A DNA stretch of 64,000 nt from Candidatus Dechloromonas phosphoritropha (GTDB lineage: Bacteria; Pseudomonadota; Gammaproteobacteria; Burkholderiales; Rhodocyclaceae): the NCBI GenBank assembly GCA_016722705.1, contig JADKGN010000001.1, positions 620,001 to 684,000 on the forward strand, in the 5' to 3' direction. The position numbers and the translations under genes are program-made. Below, one piece after another: positions 8,368 through 16,741 of this stretch; within the stretch, counting starts at the first letter, position 1; each line of letters opens with the position of its first letter. The notes under the pieces were generated by a model. The model was not told the DNA's origin, did no database searches, and was given only the letters and a program-made list of their open reading frames with translations.

Positions 8368-8812
8368 GTGTGTTTGCCGACTTGCACCAGTCCGCGAGAC
8401 ATTGCGCGCCGCAGAAGTGATACACGTAATCGGCGCCCTCGAAGTTGAACGCCACGGTTGTGGGAATTTCCCTGTGACAGAGGTCGCAATGAAGCGGAGC
8501 GGCCAGAGCTTTGAGTTCCGAGGCTTCGTCGTCACCAATGGCGCAGCCGGAAATTTCGCCGTGTGCCAGTTTGCGTTCCCTTGATGGATCTCCTGCATCG
8601 GCTGTATGCACCGGCGGCAGCGAGGCCGGTTCGTGCGTAGCAAGCGAGCGCGGCATTGCAGCGACCGGATCGCTGGCCGGGACTGTTTCGGCGAGCCCTT
8701 GATCAAGCAGCGACTTGTCGTGTTCGACACCCTCCAGTGGTGACGGCTCGGCTGAAGTGTGTCTGGGTACGTTCGTCGGAGGAGCGGAAGCAAAGTACGG
8801 ATGTTTGGTCAT
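8357..8812 (-). CDS. DUF3330-type small zinc-ribbon-like protein
   Basis: A 151-residue protein. The first 100 residues look disordered (Pro, Ser and Ala rich). The C-terminal 45 carry CDLCHREIP and, after a short spacer, YHFCGAQCLADW: two paired-cysteine motifs as in DUF3330 proteins, likely holding one metal ion. The family has no settled function. The stop overlaps the next small frame. It starts with MTKHPYF at 8812, just after a short gap behind the decayed AhpD-like gene on the same strand. Confidence 0.6.
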   Translation of the reverse strand: MTKHPYFASAPPTNVPRHTSAEPSPLEGVEHDKSLLDQGLAETVPASDPVAAMPRSLATHEPASLPPVHTADAGDPSRERKLAHGEISGCAIGDDEASELKALAAPLHCDLCHREIPTTVAFNFEGADYVYHFCGAQCLADWCKSANTHEK

Positions 8813-8866
8813 GGTTAGTCTCCGTTGGGCGAGGAAAACTGCTGTAATTGCAATCGCGGAGCGCCT

Positions 8867-9196
8867 TCACTTCTGATTCATGACATCGATGGCGAGATTC
8901 GAATGGGCGACAGCGCCGCCGGCTCGCATTTCGGCGGCGACCCAGATCGCTTCCATCACCTCCTGCTGACTGGCCCCCTACTGCAGCGCAAGCGCGGTAT
9001 GGCCGCGGATGCAATACGGACATTGAGTGACGTGTGCCACGGCGACGGCGATCAATTGTTTGGTTTTTTCCGGAAGGGCGCCATCGGCGAACACGCGTTC
9101 ACTGAACGCGTGAAAAGCCGCATAGGTGTCGGGGGCAAGTTCCTTTTGCTTCAGGTGGATCTCGCGTAATGGATGGGGATACATAAATTGATCCAT
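8867..9196 (-). pseudogene. carboxymuconolactone decarboxylase-like (AhpD-fold) protein broken by one stop codon
   Basis: The frame from ATG 9196 reads a 109-residue AhpD-fold protein with the family redox motif CPYCIRGH. It is interrupted by a TAG at 8978-8980 after HTALALQ. The same frame then continues unshifted with GASQQEVMEAIWVAAEMR and GGAVAHSNLAIDVMNQK to a natural stop, exactly as in intact relatives. One base change (or read error) separates it from a full gene. Such proteins act in peroxide defence or aromatic-ring pathways; the substrate is unknown here. It may be cotranscribed with the FMN reductase gene upstream. Confidence 0.8.
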
Positions 9197-9313
9197 GGCG
9201 TACTCTCTGTTGGTTGATAATTCTGCTGTGCTTAAGTAGCGCGGGGGCCGAATATCTTCATACCAGATCACTCCAGCCTTGTTCCCGCACGTCGCCCATG
9301 CCTCGAGTAAGAC

Positions 9314-9877
9314 CTATGTCGCCGCATGTTGGCCGATCCAGCGGCTGAAGGCTTGCAGGAATTTCCCCAAAAAATCACAGGTTGAGCCGTTGACCAGGTC
9401 TCCTTTGTCGTTGAACAGGCTCACCGCGTTGCCGATGTAGGCTTCCGGCTGCGCCATGGTCGGGACGTTGAGGAATACCAGCGACTGACGCAGATGGTGA
9501 TTGGCGCCGAACGCCCCGATGGCGCCTGGTGAGAGGCTGATGATTGCGCCAGGCTTACCGTTCCACACACTCTTCCCGGAAGGACGCGAGCCGATGTCGA
9601 TCGCATTCTTCAACACACCAGGGACCGAGCGGTTGTACTCTGGCGTCACGAACAGTACCGCGTCGGCCACCTCGATCCGCCCCTTGAATTTGCGTACCGC
9701 ATGAGGTGGATCGACTTCGAAATCCTGGTTGTACAGCGGCAGATCGCCGATCTCGACAATCTCGAGCTTAAGCTCCACCGGCGCGAGAGCAATCAGCGCA
9801 TTCGCCAGTTTGCGGTTAAGCGAATCCTTGCGCAGGCTGCCGACCAGTACTGCCACATCACGATTCGTGTTCATCAT
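9314..9877 (-). CDS. NADPH-dependent FMN reductase (chromate/quinone reductase type)
   Basis: A 187-residue flavodoxin-fold enzyme. GSLRKDSLNRKLA near the N-terminus is the FMN phosphate loop, and TPEYNRSVPGVLKNAIDI is the family signature shared with E. coli ChrR (YieF). Members transfer electrons from NAD(P)H to quinones, chromate and similar acceptors, with FMN bound. Length is normal. It stands before the AhpD-fold pseudogene on the same strand, suggesting a small redox-stress unit. Confidence 0.88.
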   Translation of the reverse strand: MMNTNRDVAVLVGSLRKDSLNRKLANALIALAPVELKLEIVEIGDLPLYNQDFEVDPPHAVRKFKGRIEVADAVLFVTPEYNRSVPGVLKNAIDIGSRPSGKSVWNGKPGAIISLSPGAIGAFGANHHLRQSLVFLNVPTMAQPEAYIGNAVSLFNDKGDLVNGSTCDFLGKFLQAFSRWIGQHAAT

Positions 9878-9962
9878 GCTCCTCGCTATTCGTTGTGGTT
9901 GACCTTGTGGCCGGCCTTGTAACCCAACATGTCGAAAAAAACATGCATTCCGACCCGGTCCG

Positions 9963-10874
9963 CTAGCGCACCACGGCGACGGCGCGCTTGCATACGTTCT
10001 CTACAGTAAAGCCATACTCACGTAGCAGGAGATTGTCAGGTGCCGAAGCGATCGACGCACAGCACGTCGCCGCGATCACCGATGTAGCGATGCCGCCCCT
10101 GCGATACGCCCGCTTCCACCGCGAGGCGTGCGCTGATCGAAGGTGGCAGCACTGCGTGGCGGTATTCTCGCGGCTGGGCATCGAACAACTCCCAACTCGG
10201 CATCGAGACAATGCGCGCCTGAATTCCCTGCGTCAGGAGATTCTGCGCCGCCGCGATGATCAATGCAACCTTCGAGCCGGTTGCGATCAGGATCAGGTCA
10301 GGCTTGCCGTCCAGCGCATCGGCCAACACGTAGGCGCCGCGCCGCAGGCCATCTGCCGCCGCAAAATGGGAACGGTCGAGCGTTGGCACATTTTGCCGCG
10401 TCAATATCAAGGCAACCCGCTGGTCTCGCGTTTCCAGCGCGACGCGCCAGGCGATGCGGTCTCGTTGGCATCACAGGGGCGGATGACGATGAGACGTGGA
10501 ACCGAACGCAGGCCAGCGAGCTGTTCGATCGGCTGGTGCGTGGAACCGTCCTCGCCCAAGGCAATGCTGTCGTGAGTGAATACATAAACGACGTGCAGTC
10601 CCATTAGCGCGGCGAGGCGGATCGGCGGCCGCATGTAATCGGAGAACACCAAAAATGTCGCGCCGAACGGCACCGTTCCACCATGCGCAACCAAGCCATT
10701 CAGGATCGCGTCCATCGCATGCTCGCGCACGCCGAAGTGCAGATTGCGGCCACCATAGCTCCAGCCGCCGCCTTCCGAGCCTTGTCGATCATGGATGCTC
10801 GCGCCGGGTGGCTCGAAATCCCCCGGCCCTGCCAGCGCGGCCTGTGGCCAGAGATCTCCGAGGGATGCGTTCAT
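9963..10874 (-). pseudogene. transketolase, C-terminal half only, with two frameshifts
   Basis: Three minus-strand frames together read the pyrimidine-binding and C-terminal domains of transketolase: NLHFGVREHAMDAILNGL, GATFLVFSDYMRPPIRLAAL and GEDGSTHQPIEQLAGLRS in the first, ILTRQNVPTL and PDLILIATGSKVALIIAAAQ in the second, and LLLREYGFTVENVCKRAV in the third. The shifts fall near 10455 and 10040. The thiamine-diphosphate N-terminal half, about 370 residues, is absent; its place is taken by the end of dinB. The 5' end at 10874 is arbitrary. This is a decayed fragment, most likely left by a rearrangement. Confidence 0.85.
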
Positions 10875-10883
10875 TCATGCGTT

Positions 10884-11484
10884 TTAGAAAGGCAACTCCG
10901 CCTGAATACGGGTAGTACCGGTTTCGACTTCTGCGAGTGGGATCAGGCCGCTCGCTCTGATCCCGAGCAGGCGAATTTTCTGGTCCAGCGGAACGCGCTT
11001 CAGACACTCCCCAGCCGCCTTCCGGATCAGGACGCCATCACTGACACCGGCGGGCAAGGTGACATCGCGGGTGACCGCATGAAAATCCGCGTAACGCAAT
11101 TTGATGCCTACCGTCCGGGTGACGTACCCCTTGCCTTTGAGGTCATCGGCAACGCGCATGCACAGCCATGTAAAAGCATCGGTGAGCGCCGTCCTGTCCT
11201 GCTGGGCATGGAGATCGTGCTCAAAGGTTGTTTCCCGACTGATCGATTTGGGTTCCGATTCGGTGATCACCGGACGCTCATCCAGCCCATTTGCCACTCG
11301 GTGGAGCCATGCTCCGGTGGATGCCCCGAATTTCGCCACTAGGAACGCAGTCGGCATCGCTGCTAGTTCGCCGATGGTATTGATGCCAAGCCGGGTCAGT
11401 TTCTCCGTCGCCTTGGGTCCAATGCCAATAATTTTCCTCGCCGGCAATGGCCAGATCCGGGTCGCAACGTCGTCCATGCCGAGG
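10884..11484 (-). pseudogene. dinB: dinB 3' part, separated by an IS4 insertion
   Basis: This is the C-terminal part of DNA polymerase IV: GMDDVATRIWPLPARKIIGI followed by GPKATEKLTRLGI (the helix-hairpin-helix in the thumb) and then the little-finger domain (TTFEHDL, VTRTVGIKLRYADF, IRLLGIRASGL). It ends at TAA 10884 without the beta-clamp motif being obvious beyond QAELPF. It joins in frame to the 5' part at 12876-13433 if the IS4 element and one copy of the 10-bp duplication are removed. A frame reading into the element from 11570 gives a false start. Confidence 0.92.
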
Positions 11485-12875
11485 CAATCCTCTTGACTTA
11501 GCGGTCTGTCATCTAATTTTGGCAACTTTGCCATCTGGCCGCGCCAAGATATAATCGAGCATGTAACCAATTGATATAAATAGGCGTTATATGACGGCCT
11601 AAATATGCCAATATCGTTTCACGGCTAACGGACTACATTCATGGCGCCAATTTCCTTGCCGCCGCCCGCCGCGAGCCTCGGTTTTTCACCCGAAACCGTG
11701 AATTGCCATTCACGAATCTGATCGCTTTCCTGCTCACCGGCATTCGCGGCGCAGTTCAGGCGGAGCTTGATTCCTGCTTTGCCCTGCTTGCCGGAAGAAC
11801 CCGCCTTTGTCGGGCGATCACGGCCAGTGCCTTCTCAAAGGCGCGCAGCCATCTGGTCGCCAATCTCTTTGAGCCGCTCAATACAGAATTGCTGCGCCTG
11901 GTCGATGAGGTCGTTCCGCAGCAGCCGGACTGGCAAGGCTTGCGGGTCTTGGCGGCGGATGCATCGAAGGTACGTCTGACCTTGCTTGACCTGGAAGGGC
12001 GCCGCCATATTCGAGAAGCGGCCATCTTCGGTTTGTTTCGGCCAGGGATCGAATTGTTCGACTCGCTGATTTTGCACAGTTCGCTGGTCGGCGAACGTCA
12101 GATGTTGTTTGAGCGGCTTGACCGACTCGGTGCTCAGGACATGCTGGTGCTTGATCGCGGGTATCCGGGTGCCTGGTTGGTCGCGGCGCTGTTGCATCGA
12201 GGTATCCCCTTTTGCATACGCTGTGATTCGTCCGCTTCCTTTTCTGCCATCACCCAGTTCATGCGATCCGGAGAAGATGAGGCGCAGGTGACATTGCCGC
12301 CACCGCATCGTCAGGATGCCATTGATTACGAGTGTCCGCGTCTGCCTTCTATGGTTCGCCTGATTCGTCAGGTGACGCCGACTGGCAAGGTACGGGTCTT
12401 GATGACCTCCTTGCTTGATACCGCGCGGTATCCGGCCACAAGCTTCTCAGCCCTTTATCACAGCCGTTGGCGTATCGAGGAGGCGTTCAAGCGCATCAAA
12501 CACCGGCTCAATCTGGAGCACACGTCCGGCCTGACTTGGCTGGCCGCCTGCCAGGATGTTGGGGCCAAGATGGTGTGTGACAATCTCAATGCCCTGGCCA
12601 CCTACCTGGCTGCGGAAGAGCGGCTGCCCAGCGATTCGCCATGGCGAGTGAATCGGACGATGGCCTTCAATACCGTACGTCGTATCTTGCCCCGAGTCTT
12701 GGCGGGTGTGCAGCAAATCACCACCCGAGTTACCAAGGAAATCTTCTCGGAAATCGTCAAAAACCTTCAGAAATTTATCCCTGATCGTGCTCGACCTCGG
12801 CCAAACCAGCGAAAGCCTCACCTGTCCTTTGCTTACAAACCCGCCGTATGACTATGGACTAAGTTGAGAGGATTG
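11485..12875 (+). mobile_element. IS4-family insertion sequence, complete, inserted in dinB
   Basis: The element is 1391 bp long. Its ends are imperfect inverted repeats: CAATCCTCTTGACTTAG on the left and, read inward from the right, CAATCCTCTCAACTTAG. The 10-bp sequence CATGCCGAGG stands on both sides (11475-11484 and 12876-12885) as the target duplication. One transposase gene fills the inside. Intact ends and a perfect duplication mean the insertion is fairly recent; it cuts dinB after codon GGC-ATG. Confidence 0.93.
11703..12851 (+). CDS. IS4-family transposase
   Basis: A DDE transposase of at least 382 residues. ADASKVRL and VLDRGYPGAWLVAALL hold acidic catalytic residues, and YHSRWRIEEAFKRIKHRL is the Y-(2)-R-(3)-E-(6)-K signature of the IS4 group. 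The start is uncertain: TTG at 11703 is the first usual codon, but family-like sequence (EPRFFTRNRELPFTN) extends in frame further upstream to a stop at 11592, so translation may begin at a rare codon there. Confidence 0.9.
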   Translation: MPFTNLIAFLLTGIRGAVQAELDSCFALLAGRTRLCRAITASAFSKARSHLVANLFEPLNTELLRLVDEVVPQQPDWQGLRVLAADASKVRLTLLDLEGRRHIREAAIFGLFRPGIELFDSLILHSSLVGERQMLFERLDRLGAQDMLVLDRGYPGAWLVAALLHRGIPFCIRCDSSASFSAITQFMRSGEDEAQVTLPPPHRQDAIDYECPRLPSMVRLIRQVTPTGKVRVLMTSLLDTARYPATSFSALYHSRWRIEEAFKRIKHRLNLEHTSGLTWLAACQDVGAKMVCDNLNALATYLAAEERLPSDSPWRVNRTMAFNTVRRILPRVLAGVQQITTRVTKEIFSEIVKNLQKFIPDRARPRPNQRKPHLSFAYKPAV

Positions 12876-13433
12876 CATGCCGAGGACGGTCAGACCATTG
12901 GGCTTGTCCAGATCGGAACCGATCTTGGACAGCAGTTTATTTGGCGTCACGGCAATGGAACAACTCAGACCCGTGGCATCGAACACAACCTTCTTGATCC
13001 GTTGTGCAAGGCTAATGGTCTCCTCGTCAATGTCACTGAGATCGATGTAGATTTCATCAATGCCGCGATCTTCGATCTTCGGTGCAATAGTTGCGACAGC
13101 CACCTTGAACAGGCGCGAGTAATGGCGATAGGCATCGAAACTGGCCGGCAGGAGAATGGCATTTGGCGCAAGTTGGGCGGACTTCATCAACCCCATACCC
13201 GAGAAGACACCCAGCGTACGGGCTTCATAGGTTGACGTGGTAATGACGCCGCGCCCGACGTAATCGCGCAGCCGGGAGTATCGCCAGGTCCCGTCGTTTT
13301 GCTTGACTGGATGGTGCATGCTGCGACCACCGACCACCACAGCCTGCCCGCAGAGTTCCGGATAGCGCAGCAGTTCGACGGAGGCAAAGAAGGCATCCAT
13401 GTCGAGGTGGGCAATACGTTGCGGACTGTTCAT
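12876..13433 (-). pseudogene. dinB: dinB 5' part (DNA polymerase IV, catalytic palm), cut by IS4
   Basis: Starting at ATG 13433 the frame reads RIAHLDMDAFFASVELLRYP and later DRGIDEIYIDLSDID, which are the two catalytic-metal regions of Y-family polymerases. It continues to SDLDKPNGLTVLGM and then runs into the IS4 element, ending after five foreign codons. Pol IV copies damaged templates with low fidelity under SOS control. A LexA-like box covers the start codon. The product made today would lack the thumb and little finger and should be inactive. Confidence 0.93.
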
Positions 13434-13443
13434 ATTTACAGTA
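13424..13443 (-). promoter_or_regulatory. LexA (SOS) box over the dinB start
   Basis: Minus-strand TACTGTAAATATGAACAGTC fits the SOS consensus CTGT-N8-ACAG with an AT-rich centre. The dinB ATG lies inside it, so LexA bound here would block both transcription and access to the start. The dinB context makes the call strong. Confidence 0.8.
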
Positions 13444-13775
13444 TATCGGAACGACAGCGAATGTTCCTGTCTGCTGCGTGATTATCCCCAGAATCTGTGG
13501 ATAAGCCTGGGGCTTTGCTCGGGGCAGTATTTCCAGCGCACTGAATCTGCGTGACTTTTGTGAATCGCCTGGAGATTGATCACCCTCAAGCTGCGGCATT
13601 GGCCAATCCCTCCTGCCACGGTGATATCTTCACCTGCACGACCTGGAGTCTCAATCTGCGCCAACGACAAGCAACGAGATATCCCAAAGCTCAGGCTCAT
13701 CTGGGGGTCGTCTCACCCCCTACGTCAGAATAGTTGTCGCCTCGATAGAATCTCCCCCTGGGGCGGCGACAAAGG

Positions 13776-14255
13776 ATGGAAATGGCAAGGTATTCAGAGA
13801 AGTTCAAAGGTAGAGCGGTAGCACGATTGTTGGCGCCGGAAAATGCAGCAATAGATGTGGTGGCCCGTGAAGTAGGCATTGGTTCGGGAACCCTTGAGCG
13901 TTGGCGAGATGACGCGCAGTCCATGCCCGCCCGAGGGCGGGCATGGACTGTGGCGGCGCGCCTGGAGGCGGTGATCGTCACTGCGGCGCTGGACGAAACC
14001 AGCAAAAGCGCGTGGTGTCGAGAGCACGGCGTTTATCCGGACGAGCTGATCAAATGGTGGGCCAGCGCCACGACAGCGTTGGCCGAACCGGAAGAAGTCA
14101 GAGCCAGCCCGCAAGCAACCCGACAAGACCGCAAACGCATCAAGGAACTCGAACGCGAATTGCTACGCAAGGACCGGGCACTCGCTGAAACCGCTGCCCT
14201 GCTGGTTCTCTCAAAAAAAGTCGCGGCGATCTTCAACAAAGGCGAGGCCGAATGA
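13776..14255 (+). CDS. IS3-family OrfA (helix-turn-helix subunit)
   Basis: About 159 residues. The N-terminus RYSEKFKGRAVARLL with VAREVGIGSGTLERW is the DNA-binding helix-turn-helix that recognises the element ends. The C-terminus has a leucine-zipper-like helix (RKRIKELERELLRKDRALAE), as is usual in OrfA proteins. The stop overlaps the orfB start (ATGA). Confidence 0.88.
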   Translation: MEMARYSEKFKGRAVARLLAPENAAIDVVAREVGIGSGTLERWRDDAQSMPARGRAWTVAARLEAVIVTAALDETSKSAWCREHGVYPDELIKWWASATTALAEPEEVRASPQATRQDRKRIKELERELLRKDRALAETAALLVLSKKVAAIFNKGEAE

Positions 14256-15344
14256 TCGGCCTTGAAGATCGCCAAGCCTTGGCCCAAGACATCCATGCCG
14301 CCCATGTCGCCGGTGCTCGGCTCAGGCTTGCCTGCGAGGTAGCCGGCATCGAGTTGCGCACCTTGCAACGCTGGAAAGCCATTGAGGGCGGCATCTGCGC
14401 AGATCGCCGGCCCTTGTCCATGCGCCCGACGCCCAGGCACGCGCTCAGTGAGGCCGAACGCACGCAGGTGCTTGCCGTGGCCAACGAGCCACGCTTTGCG
14501 GCCGTGCCGCCAGCGCGCATGGTGCCGATGCTGGCTGATGAAGGGATTTACCTGGCCAGCGAATCCACCTTCAGCCGAGTGCTGCGTGAGCACGGTCAAA
14601 CCACCCTCCGAGGACGGGCCAAGGCGCCCAGGCAACAGCGAGTGCCGACCACGCACATTGCCACCACGCCGCGCCAGGTGTGGTGCTGGGACATGACTTA
14701 TCTGCCAGGCAAGGTTAAGGGGCACTGGTTTCACCTTTATCTCATCCTCGACCTGTATAGCCGCAAGATTGTCGGCTGGGAGGTGCACGGCAGCGATCAC
14801 GCCGACCATGCCGCGCATCTGGTGCGCCGTACGGCGCTCGCCGAGGGGATTGCCGCACTCGCGACCAAGCCTGTTCTGCACGGCGACAACGGCTCGACGC
14901 TCAAGGCCACGACGGTGCTGGCGATGCTCAACTGGCTGGGAGTCAGGCCCTCGTATTCTCGACCCCGAGTCAGTGATGACAATGCTTACGCGGAATCGCT
15001 GTTTCGGACGGCCAAATACCGCCCTGAGTTTCCTGCTAACGGCTTTGCCGAGCTCAACGACGCCAGGACCTGGGCAGTCAGCTTCGTGCACTGGTACAAC
15101 GTCGAGCATCGGCACAGTGGCATTCGTTATGTCAGCCCAGCCCAGCGCCATGCCGGCGAGGATCTCGCCATTCTCGCGGCCCGACATGCCGTCTATACCT
15201 CAGCGCGTGATCTCAACCCGGCGCGCTGGACTGGGTCAGACACGAAATTGGACGCCGGTCGGTGTAGTGACCCTCAATCCAGAACGCGATTGCATCGCCA
15301 ACGCGCATCTGGAAGACAAGCTTATTCCGCCATTGGCTGCATGA
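14252..15344 (+). pseudogene. IS3-family OrfB transposase with a late frameshift
   Basis: The rve-type DDE catalytic core is present: VWCWDMTYLPGKV with the first Asp, PVLHGDNGSTLKA with the second, and a Glu in NAYAESLFRTAKYRPEFP. The frame is normal up to DLNPARW near 15230. The expected family tail (TRNWTPVGVVTLNPER, DKLIPPLAA, stop at 15344) lies in a neighbouring frame, while the original frame runs on to 15406, past the end of the element. One base has been gained or lost. The core is complete, so partial activity cannot be excluded. Confidence 0.82.
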
Positions 15345-15365
15345 CCGAGGCGACAACTATCTTGA

Positions 15366-15599
15366 CGCGCGCCGGGTTCGCCCTATTATTCGCCAATTGT
15401 GATTGAGCAAGCCGGCCCACAGGTCTACATTGAGCAAAACTCCCTTCCCAGCCAACCTGTGCCTGCTGCCGGACCAGCCCCGGCCCTTCAGACCGGCTAC
15501 TGGTATTACTGTCGTGCTTCGAAGGGTTACTATCCTTACGTCAAGGATTGTCGCGTGGGATGGGAGAAGGTTTCGCCGCTGCCTCCGGACCAACCTTGA
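15366..15599 (+). pseudogene. 3' remnant of a Pro/Tyr-rich surface protein gene
   Basis: Starting right at the IS3 end, the frame reads RAPGSPYYSPIVIEQAGPQV and ends with TGYWYYCRASKGYYPYV and GWEKVSPLPPDQP before a stop. This tail (YWYYC..., YYPYV..., GW) is common at the C-terminus of small exported proteins with Pro/Gln-rich linkers in proteobacteria; their function is unknown. The N-terminal part and signal peptide are missing. An internal GTG at 15399 would give 66 residues but is probably not a real start. Confidence 0.6.
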
Positions 15600-15622
15600 G
15601 CCGGCGATTGCTCACACACCCC

Positions 15623-15677
15623 GACACAGCCTGTTGCAAGCCGTTACTTGAGTTGCGGAGAGTTGGCCGGTATCTTG
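15623..15677 (+). repeat. 55-bp direct repeat, copy A
   Basis: The copy begins GACACAGCCTGTTGCAAGCC and ends CCGGTATCTTG. It is matched by copy B at 16498-16552 in the same orientation and at equal length, with a perfectly shared core CCGTTACTTGAGTTGCG. The two copies flank the periplasmic-protein gene. No coding frame explains the conservation. Confidence 0.75.
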
Positions 15678-15825
15678 CTTCGGGAGCGTTGTTTCGTCTT
15701 TTCAGAGCATAGGGATCACAGTACGCTTGCGCCCCAGGCTCGGTTATTGTGTCCTTTTAAGGATTCGATATTTCTAACAACGCGCCGACTAATAATCCCG
15801 TTTTTCGTCCAACCGAAGGAGTGCC

Positions 15826-16419
15826 ATGAACAAGTTCATAAATATCGCCGCCGCACTGGTCATTTCAATGCCTTTGCTTGCCCAAGCCCAGAACGCACCG
15901 CAAGCCGGGGCAATCGTCGTGAGTGCTCCAGGCGAAGCCGCCGTCGCACATTCCATCCAAGTTCAGGGCAAGGTCAAGTCGATCGACAAGAAAAGCCGCA
16001 CAGTCGTTATCGTCGGTGCACAAGGCAACGAGGTATCGATGACCGTGGGCGAGGACGCCCGGAACTTCAAGCAACTGCGTGTCGGCGATCTGGCCACGCT
16101 GACCTATGTTCAGGCACTTGCTCTTGAATTGCTAAAGGTTGACAACAAAGTCGTCAGCGAACGCGTCGAATCGGAGCAAACCGTCCGCACGAAGTTGGGC
16201 GAAAAGCCGGGCGGCGTCGTCCAACGCACAATCCGCGCTGTTGCCGACGTTGTGGCCGTCGACCAAAAGGCAGAAACCATCACCCTGCGTGGTCCGAAGC
16301 AAACGCTTGAACTGGCGGTCAACAATCCGGCACAACTGAAGGAAATCAAGGTTGGCAATCAGGTTGAGGTCGTGTATGTCGAGGCCATTGGGCTTGAGGT
16401 GACTGCCGCCAAGAAATAG
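15826..16419 (+). CDS. exported protein with two similar beta-rich halves, function unknown
   Basis: A 197-residue protein with a clear signal peptide (MNKFINIAAALVISMPLLAQA, cut after AQA). The mature part contains two similar modules: VQGKVKSIDKKSRTVVIVGA with later LRVGDLATLTYVQALALELL, and VADVVAVDQKAETITLRGP with IKVGNQVEVVYVEAIGLEV. The pattern looks like two small OB-like barrels facing the periplasm. A good GGAG ribosome site precedes the ATG. The gene is intact within the IS island, stands alone between the two 55-bp repeats, and is followed by a terminator. Confidence 0.75.
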   Translation: MNKFINIAAALVISMPLLAQAQNAPQAGAIVVSAPGEAAVAHSIQVQGKVKSIDKKSRTVVIVGAQGNEVSMTVGEDARNFKQLRVGDLATLTYVQALALELLKVDNKVVSERVESEQTVRTKLGEKPGGVVQRTIRAVADVVAVDQKAETITLRGPKQTLELAVNNPAQLKEIKVGNQVEVVYVEAIGLEVTAAKK

Positions 16420-16497
16420 AAGTAAACGGTAGATCAATCCGGCGAGTTGCGAGAAGTCAGGGTTCAAGTTGCAGACTGTTTTTGCTGCACACATCTT

Positions 16498-16552
16498 GAC
16501 ACACCCTGTTGCCAGCCGTTACTTGAGTTGCGTGGGTTCGACCGGTATCTTG
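16498..16552 (+). repeat. 55-bp direct repeat, copy B
   Basis: It begins GACACACCCTGTTGCCAGCC and ends CCGGTATCTTG, and is the downstream partner of copy A. It lies between the stop of the exported-protein gene and its terminator. Confidence 0.75.
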
Positions 16553-16621
16553 AACTCAAGCGCTGAACCCCCAACAGCGTTGGCGGCCCACTTCCCTCCC
16601 CCTCCCAACCCAGGTCGCCTG

Positions 16622-16660
16622 AAAGCCTCGCACTTCCCCCGGTGCGGGGCTTTCGTCATT
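16622..16660 (+). terminator. Rho-independent terminator
   Basis: AAAGCCTCGCAC pairs with GTGCGGGGCTTT (16642-16653) across a short loop, with one G-U pair, followed by CGTCATTTT. The position fits termination of the exported-protein transcript. Confidence 0.7.
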
Positions 16661-16741
16661 TTAGGCTGACTCATGAAGACTACCGAGCATCAGCATCACC
16701 AAACAGGTAGATTTTTTCCAAGAATAGAGCCGGCCCCGGAA

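Larger units (their letters stand above)
13725..15365 (+). mobile_element. IS3-family insertion sequence (full length, transposase frameshifted)
   Basis: The element is about 1641 bp long. Its left end begins TCAGAATAGTTGTCGCCTCG, and the right end read inward is TCAAGATAGTTGTCGCCTCG, so 18 of 20 bases match. It carries overlapping orfA and orfB. No clear target duplication longer than CG is seen, which suggests that at least one flank has been rearranged. Beyond the right end lies the 3' remnant of another gene. Confidence 0.85.

Noticed and set aside
8368..8793. Upstream extension of the small frame 8020-8367
   Set aside because: Within this stretch the frame only shadows the DUF3330 gene; the overlap start at 8367 is more sensible.
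13551..13733. Short plus-strand frame between dinB and the IS3 element
   Set aside because: About 60 codons without a ribosome site or family match, and it ends inside the IS3 terminal repeat.
15612..16552. CRISPR-like array
   Set aside because: Only two repeat copies, 875 bases apart with a gene between them; no regular spacers and no cas genes in the window.
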